From contig NZ_JAUOTN010000011.1 of NCBI RefSeq assembly GCF_030546575.1, positions 1 through 64,000 of the forward strand: 64,000 nt of DNA. Reading direction: 5' to 3'. The notes under the pieces are model-generated. The model saw nothing but the letters and a program-made list of their open reading frames with translations. It made no database searches and was not told the DNA's origin. Both the position numbers and the translations under genes were made by a program. The stretch's first letter is position 1. Every line of letters starts with the position of its first letter. Of this stretch, positions 60,501 to 64,000 are shown piece after piece. This DNA is from Pontibacter coccineus (GTDB taxonomy: Bacteria; Bacteroidota; Bacteroidia; Cytophagales; Hymenobacteraceae).

Positions 60501-60745
60501 GCTTCGTGAAGTTGAGAGAAGTTGCTCTTTCTTATGCTTTGCCTGAGTCAGTTATCGGGAACCTGGGCTTCGTAAAAGGTGTTGATCTGCAGTTGATCGG
60601 CCGTAACCTGTGGATCATCCACAAGAACATGGAGTACTCTGATCCGGAAGAAGGTCTGAGCTCAGGTAACGCTGGTAGAGGATATCAGTCTGGTGCTTAC
60701 CCAGCTGTTAGAACTTATGGCTTCAACGTTAAATTAAATTTCTAA
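57533..60745 (+). CDS. SusC/RagA family TonB-linked outer-membrane protein (copy 2)
   Basis: The 1070-residue paralogue of SusC copy 1, with very high similarity over the whole length and the same domain order: signal peptide, carboxypeptidase-regulatory-like domain, plug, barrel ending YGFNVKLNF. Most differences are in the signal peptide, exposed loops and synonymous positions. Its codons favour T-ending forms (GGT, GCT, GTT) more than copy 1. The SusD-like copy 2 follows 11 nt later. A near-duplicate of the first transporter, probably with a related substrate or differential expression. Confidence 0.93.
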   Translation: MKKILMLCLLLVSAFIHEAMAQVRAITGTVTDATTKQPLPGVTVLVKGTSVGTASGADGTYTVNVPEGSNTLVFRFIGYQTVERPIGNESAINVSMGTDTRQLGEVVVTALGIERNRNELAYSAQEVSGDQITRARNENVVNSLSGKVAGLDIRTNNTMGGSTNVIIRGYSSLTGENQALFVIDGVPVSNANNNGSSQATGRGGADFGNAAADLNPDNIESVNVLKGAAATALYGSRAANGVIMITTKKGAKNSLNIAVNSGVTWSNIDKSTYVKYQKEYGGGYFQGFRAPKDLGSGVAPVVRYQDDASYGPRFDPNLQVYQWDAIDPLHPNYGKTRPWVAAENDPTAFYETGLNSNQSVVVSGGGDKTTFNLGYTRNDIKGNLPNSTIDKDMFNFNASYEATERLTVSASGNYTRTVGMGRYGTGYSGTNPNQQFRQWWQTNVDLKEQKDAYFRNRQNITWNWNSSNTGPIYSDNPYWTQYENYANDSRDNIYGYATVNYKITDWMSAMGRASFNTTGDMQEERVAVGSAGLSGYSRYNRDFNETNFDFMLNFNKDISEELSFTGLLGTNLRRERAESIFTATNGGLVVPKLYSISNSASPVNPPTETFSRRGVDGIFANVNFGFRDTYYMELSARQDKSTTLPKGDNSYFYPAAGVNVIFSNLLETSWLSHGKARVNYAEVGNDAAPLSIFDVYDKPTGFGSTPIFSLPSTKNNPNLKPERKKSMEAGIEAEFFNNLFGFDFTVYKENQIDQIMPVSQTAASGFTNRYVNAGEVENKGFEIAAFVTPVQTGDLTWTMNFNFARNRNKVISLYEDVQNLTLASFQGGVSLNAAIGQPYGVIRGNDFVYTNGQKTVGENGYYLLSEKSDVIIGNPNPDWTGGFNNTLTYKGVSLGFLIDVRKGGDVFSLDQWYGEATGLYAHTAGLNDKGNPTRDPAAEGGGVLLPGVKEDGTPNDIYAENQDGDGMTPYGYAADNYLGAPRAMYVFDGSFVKLREVALSYALPESVIGNLGFVKGVDLQLIGRNLWIIHKNMEYSDPEEGLSSGNAGRGYQSGAYPAVRTYGFNVKLNF

Positions 60746-60756
60746 AATATCAGAAA

Positions 60757-62187
60757 ATGAAGAAACTTATCATATGCTTATTCTCGCTGGTGTTTATGGC
60801 ATCATGCGTAGATGATCTGGAAGAGTATAATGTCGACCAGAAGCGAGCAACAGCAGTTCCGGCGGTTACCCTGTTCACGGGTGCTACTAAAAACCTGACG
60901 GATGTGCTGACAACTCCAAACGTTAATACAAACAACTACCGTTTCTATGTGCAGCACTGGACATCCACTCAGTACCTGGATGAGCCACGCTATAACATGA
61001 CTTCACGTACGATCCCACAAAGCATGTGGACAGTACTGTACCGTGATGTGCTAAATGATTTAGTTGAAGCCAAAAGGATCGTAACCGAAGATGCGACGCT
61101 TGCTGAAGGCGTTAAGAAAAACCAGCTGGCTCAGATCGAAATCATGGAAGTGTATACCTGGTCTGTTCTGGTAAATACTTTTGGTGACATTCCTTACACT
61201 GAGGCACTTAATCCACAGAATGCACTGCCTAAGTACGACGATGCAAAAACTGTTTACGCTGATATCTTAAATCGCCTTGAGGCTGCAGTAGGACAGCTTG
61301 ATCCTAAAACTACTGGATTTACTGCGAGCGGTGACATTCTTTACTCTGGTAACATGGAGAGATGGCTTAAATTCGGCAACTCTCTTAAGTTGAAGCTCGG
61401 TATGGTAGTAGCTGACGTTGACAATGCGAAAGCAAAAGCCTTAGCAGAATCAGCAGTCGCAGGTGGAGTAATCTCAAGCAACGCTGAAAATGCAGCATTC
61501 GAATACTTGTCTTCACCGCCGAACAACAACCCTATCTCTTCTAACGTGAAAGGTCCACTTTCAACTCGTGAAGACTACGTTGCTGCTAACACGCTAGTTG
61601 ACGCCATGAACCAGCGTAATGACCCAAGAAGAGAGTTCTATTTCTCTCAGGTTAATGGAACGTATGCAGGTGGTAAGTATGGCTTCCCTAACACTTTCAC
61701 TAGTTTCTCAACTGTGAGCGCAAAGGTTGCTAATCCTACGTTCGAGGCCGTGTTGCTTGATTATGCTGAAGTAGAATTCCTGCTGGCCGAAGCTGTAGAA
61801 AGAGGTTATAATGTAGGTGGCACTGCTATGGATCACTACAATAAAGCTGTTAAGGCCTCTATTACCTACTGGGGTGGTACCGAAGCTCAGGCTACAGCAT
61901 ACCTGTTACAGCCAAGCGTGAACTATCTGACTGCTCCTGGCGACTGGAGACAGAAAATTGGTACACAGGAGTGGATCGCGCTTTATAACCGTGGATACGA
62001 CGCATGGGTAACCTGGAGAAGATTAGATGCTCCAACGCTTCTTCCTCCAGTAGAAGGCCTGACCGTACCTACAAGATTGATCTACCCAGTTAACGAGCAA
62101 ACACTCAACCCATCAAACAATGCCGCTGCGGCGTCAGCGATTGGTGGTGATGCGAGCTCAACCAAGCTATTCTGGGATGTTAAATAG
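60757..62187 (+). CDS. SusD/RagB family nutrient-binding lipoprotein (copy 2)
   Basis: The 476-residue partner of SusC copy 2 has a lipobox ending MASC (Cys17) and the same SusD-like-2 body as copy 1 (QIEIMEVYTWSVLVNTFGDIPYTEAL, LLDYAEVEFLLAEAVERG, NRGYDAWVTWRRLDAPTL, ending SSTKLFWDV). From codon 3 to codon 15 its DNA is identical to copy 1, although the rest differs freely at synonymous sites. Terminator at 62243-62269. Confidence 0.92.
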   Translation: MKKLIICLFSLVFMASCVDDLEEYNVDQKRATAVPAVTLFTGATKNLTDVLTTPNVNTNNYRFYVQHWTSTQYLDEPRYNMTSRTIPQSMWTVLYRDVLNDLVEAKRIVTEDATLAEGVKKNQLAQIEIMEVYTWSVLVNTFGDIPYTEALNPQNALPKYDDAKTVYADILNRLEAAVGQLDPKTTGFTASGDILYSGNMERWLKFGNSLKLKLGMVVADVDNAKAKALAESAVAGGVISSNAENAAFEYLSSPPNNNPISSNVKGPLSTREDYVAANTLVDAMNQRNDPRREFYFSQVNGTYAGGKYGFPNTFTSFSTVSAKVANPTFEAVLLDYAEVEFLLAEAVERGYNVGGTAMDHYNKAVKASITYWGGTEAQATAYLLQPSVNYLTAPGDWRQKIGTQEWIALYNRGYDAWVTWRRLDAPTLLPPVEGLTVPTRLIYPVNEQTLNPSNNAAAASAIGGDASSTKLFWDVK

Positions 62188-62242
62188 TAATGATTTATTA
62201 ATTGAATTTTAAGAAAACTAGGTAGTAGTCTTCTTCATTGGC

Positions 62243-62269
62243 AAAGGTCTCCGGAATCCGGAGACCTTT
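62243..62269 (+). terminator. Intrinsic terminator of SusCD pair 2
   Basis: AAAGGTCTCCGG (62243-62254) pairs with CCGGAGACCTTT (62258-62269), 3-nt loop, followed by TCTTTTT. Confidence 0.85.
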
Positions 62270-62396
62270 TCTTTTTATAATAATTCACAGCAACGGCAGT
62301 GTCACGCTGAGTTGTTAAAAAGCTTTTAGCTTAATGGTAATTGAATGTCTAAACTTTGTATATTTAAAAAAGTATTTCAACAATATTTCGCTCCAT

Positions 62397-64000
62397 ATGC
62401 CCCGGAAAGCAGTTGCAATTACCCTCTTACTGATGGTCTTCACTTTAAACGCATGGGCCCAATCAGTAAATCCCAGGCAATACAAACTATCCGGAACAGT
62501 GAAGGGGATCTGGGGTGAGAGACTGGAAGGCGCTTTTTTAGTGGTTACACCAGGCGGGAAAGGCGTTTTTACCGATAAGCAGGGCCGCTTTTCCTTACTG
62601 CTGGAGAAGGGTAGCTACGAGATTGCCTGCCAATACATCGGGATGGCACCGTTCCGGGAGTCAGTTACCATAGCCACTGATAAAGAGGTTGAGTTTACGC
62701 TGACACTGGCCAACTTCAAATTAAAAGAGGTAGAGATCACCAGCAGGCCTGTTACGGATGTGAATAACACCCATATGGGCAGTTCGTTCATAGATCAGAA
62801 GATGCTGACGCGCATGCCCAAGCTATTGGGAGAAGCCGATGTGTTGCGGAGTGTTTCGGCATTGCCCGGGGTGGTGAATGCAGGCGAAGGAACATCGGGC
62901 TTTTTTGTGCGGGGTGGCAGTGCGGACCAGAACCTTGTGCTGATGGACGATGCCCCCTTGTTCAACGCCAACCATTTGTTCGGCTTCTACTCGGTCTACA
63001 ATCCTGATATTCTCAAAAGCTATGAACTGCATCGAAGCGGAATATCGGCCAGGTATGGAGGTAGGATTTCGTCTATTTTGGATGTTAGCCTCCGGGATGG
63101 GAACGAGGAAAAAATGAAGTATGAGATCGGTGTGTCTCCCATCTCGGGCAAGTTCAGCATGGATGGGCCTCTGTCTGACAAACTCACCTTCCTGGCTGCT
63201 GTCAGAGGAGCGTTCCCAGGCTACATCATGAAGCTGTTCCCCAACAGGAATATCAAAAACAGCTCCGGTCATTTTTATGACGGTAACCTGAAGTTTAAGT
63301 ATAAGCTGAACGCAAAGAATACCGTCAGTTTCTCAGGTTACCACAGTGCGGATGGCTTCAAATTTCCGAACGACACGACCTATCAATGGAAAAACACACT
63401 GGGAACGCTCAAATGGAGTCATCTTTTCAACAACAACTTTTCAGGTATAGCCACAGTCGTTAAGAGCAACTACGTCAATAAGGTCGAAGGGATAGCTGTC
63501 GGGGAAGAGTTTGCGCTTAACTCAGGTATAGACCTGACACAGCTAAAGCTTGACTTTGGTTACTTCGGACTTGAAAACCATCAACTTGACTTTGGGGCCG
63601 ACGCATCTGTATACGTCATTGAGCCGGGAGAATTAGTGCCGTACGGCAGTTCAAGCCTTAACCCGCGCCAATTGGAAAGCGACAAAGGATATGAAACATC
63701 CGTCTACCTAAATGATGAAATGACACTTACCGACAGGCTGTCGATGTCAGTGGGGCTACGCTTCTCTCAGTTTGCGAAAATAGGGCCTTCGGATACTTAT
63801 GTTTATGCAGAGGGGCAGCCCAAGAGTGATGTGAATATTGTCGATACGCTTTCCTATAGTGCAGGGAAGGTGGTGCAAACCTACTATGGGCTTGAGCCAC
63901 GGGCGTCCTTCAAGTATTCTTTAACTGACAATACATCTTTTAAAGCAGGCTATAGCAGAACCAGACAGTATATTCAGATCATCTCAAACACAGCCGCCAT
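62397..64000 (+). CDS. TonB-dependent receptor, 5' part (cut by window end)
   Basis: At least 534 codons from ATG 62397, open to the window end. It has a signal peptide (MPRKAVAITLLLMVF...AWAQ), a carboxypeptidase-regulatory-like domain (about 32-110, SGTVKGIWGERLEGAFLVV), then the plug: KLLGEADVLRSVSALPGV, FFVRGGSADQNLVLMDDAPLF, HLFGFYSVYNPDILKSYEL, YGGRISSILDV, followed by barrel strands (YKLNAKNTVSFSGYHSADGF). This layout is that of the TonB-dependent receptors that are not SusC-like and lack a SusD partner, so a separate nutrient or siderophore importer. The ATG follows a 127-nt AT-rich gap after the SusCD terminator. Confidence 0.85.
   Translation, partial: MPRKAVAITLLLMVFTLNAWAQSVNPRQYKLSGTVKGIWGERLEGAFLVVTPGGKGVFTDKQGRFSLLLEKGSYEIACQYIGMAPFRESVTIATDKEVEFTLTLANFKLKEVEITSRPVTDVNNTHMGSSFIDQKMLTRMPKLLGEADVLRSVSALPGVVNAGEGTSGFFVRGGSADQNLVLMDDAPLFNANHLFGFYSVYNPDILKSYELHRSGISARYGGRISSILDVSLRDGNEEKMKYEIGVSPISGKFSMDGPLSDKLTFLAAVRGAFPGYIMKLFPNRNIKNSSGHFYDGNLKFKYKLNAKNTVSFSGYHSADGFKFPNDTTYQWKNTLGTLKWSHLFNNNFSGIATVVKSNYVNKVEGIAVGEEFALNSGIDLTQLKLDFGYFGLENHQLDFGADASVYVIEPGELVPYGSSSLNPRQLESDKGYETSVYLNDEMTLTDRLSMSVGLRFSQFAKIGPSDTYVYAEGQPKSDVNIVDTLSYSAGKVVQTYYGLEPRASFKYSLTDNTSFKAGYSRTRQYIQIISNTAA

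Overview
The window looks like chromosomal DNA of a moderately GC-rich Bacteroidota, most likely a Cytophagales/Hymenobacteraceae relative (Pontibacter- or Hymenobacter-like; this is inference). Evidence: several promoters match the Bacteroidota pattern TTG...TAnnTTTG; most starts lack Shine-Dalgarno sequences; there are two SusC/SusD outer-membrane pairs, a fused MurF-alanine racemase, a CarB lacking its C-terminal allosteric domain, DUF4834/DUF4230/DUF5686 proteins, many small lipoproteins, and short palindromic intergenic repeats of the kind common in this phylum. No phage, plasmid, IS transposase, CRISPR array, rRNA or tRNA was seen.

Layout. 1-0.6 kb: a GC-rich, highly structured non-coding stretch ending in a 19-bp terminator (possible ncRNA). 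0.6-6.2 kb, minus strand: aspartase with RNase D upstream, a small acidic lipoprotein, an M28 peptidase, and an orphan Vsr nicking endonuclease. 6.5-12.6 kb, plus: the 2-oxoglutarate dehydrogenase complex (sucA, sucB with two lipoyl domains, lpdA). 12.7-14.4 kb: small membrane protein, secreted pentapeptide-type protein, convergent unknown gene. 14.7-19.4 kb: an ABC exporter unit (ATPase, two paralogous MacB/FtsX-type permeases, HlyD-type adaptor). 19.4-31.8 kb: mixed accessory and envelope genes: membrane proteins, CHRD lipoprotein, GNAT, PAP2 phosphatase, zinc phospholipase C-like protein, HTTM protein, a Thr/Gly-repeat lipoprotein, a PlsC acyltransferase, and a membrane protein/XRE regulator pair with a repeated putative operator. 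31.9-41.4 kb: carB, DUF4834, YfhO, ACC deaminase-like PLP enzyme, DUF4230, RecX, DMT transporter. 41.5-51.3 kb: DUF5686 outer-membrane protein, small lipoprotein, RarD, MurF-Alr fusion, FeoA-FeoB ferrous iron uptake. 51.8-62.2 kb: two tandem, paralogous SusC-SusD pairs. 62.4 kb to the end: the 5' part of another TonB-dependent receptor, cut by the window edge.

The most unusual signal belongs to no single gene. The 7-mer AGGTATA (reverse TATACCT) was counted by eye about 120 times in 64 kb, where about 8 would be expected by chance. It lies on both strands, in all reading frames and in intergenic DNA, and is clearly sparser in the SusCD block. It behaves like a genome-wide DNA word (compare cyanobacterial HIP1 or DNA uptake sequences). 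Its function cannot be read from the sequence.
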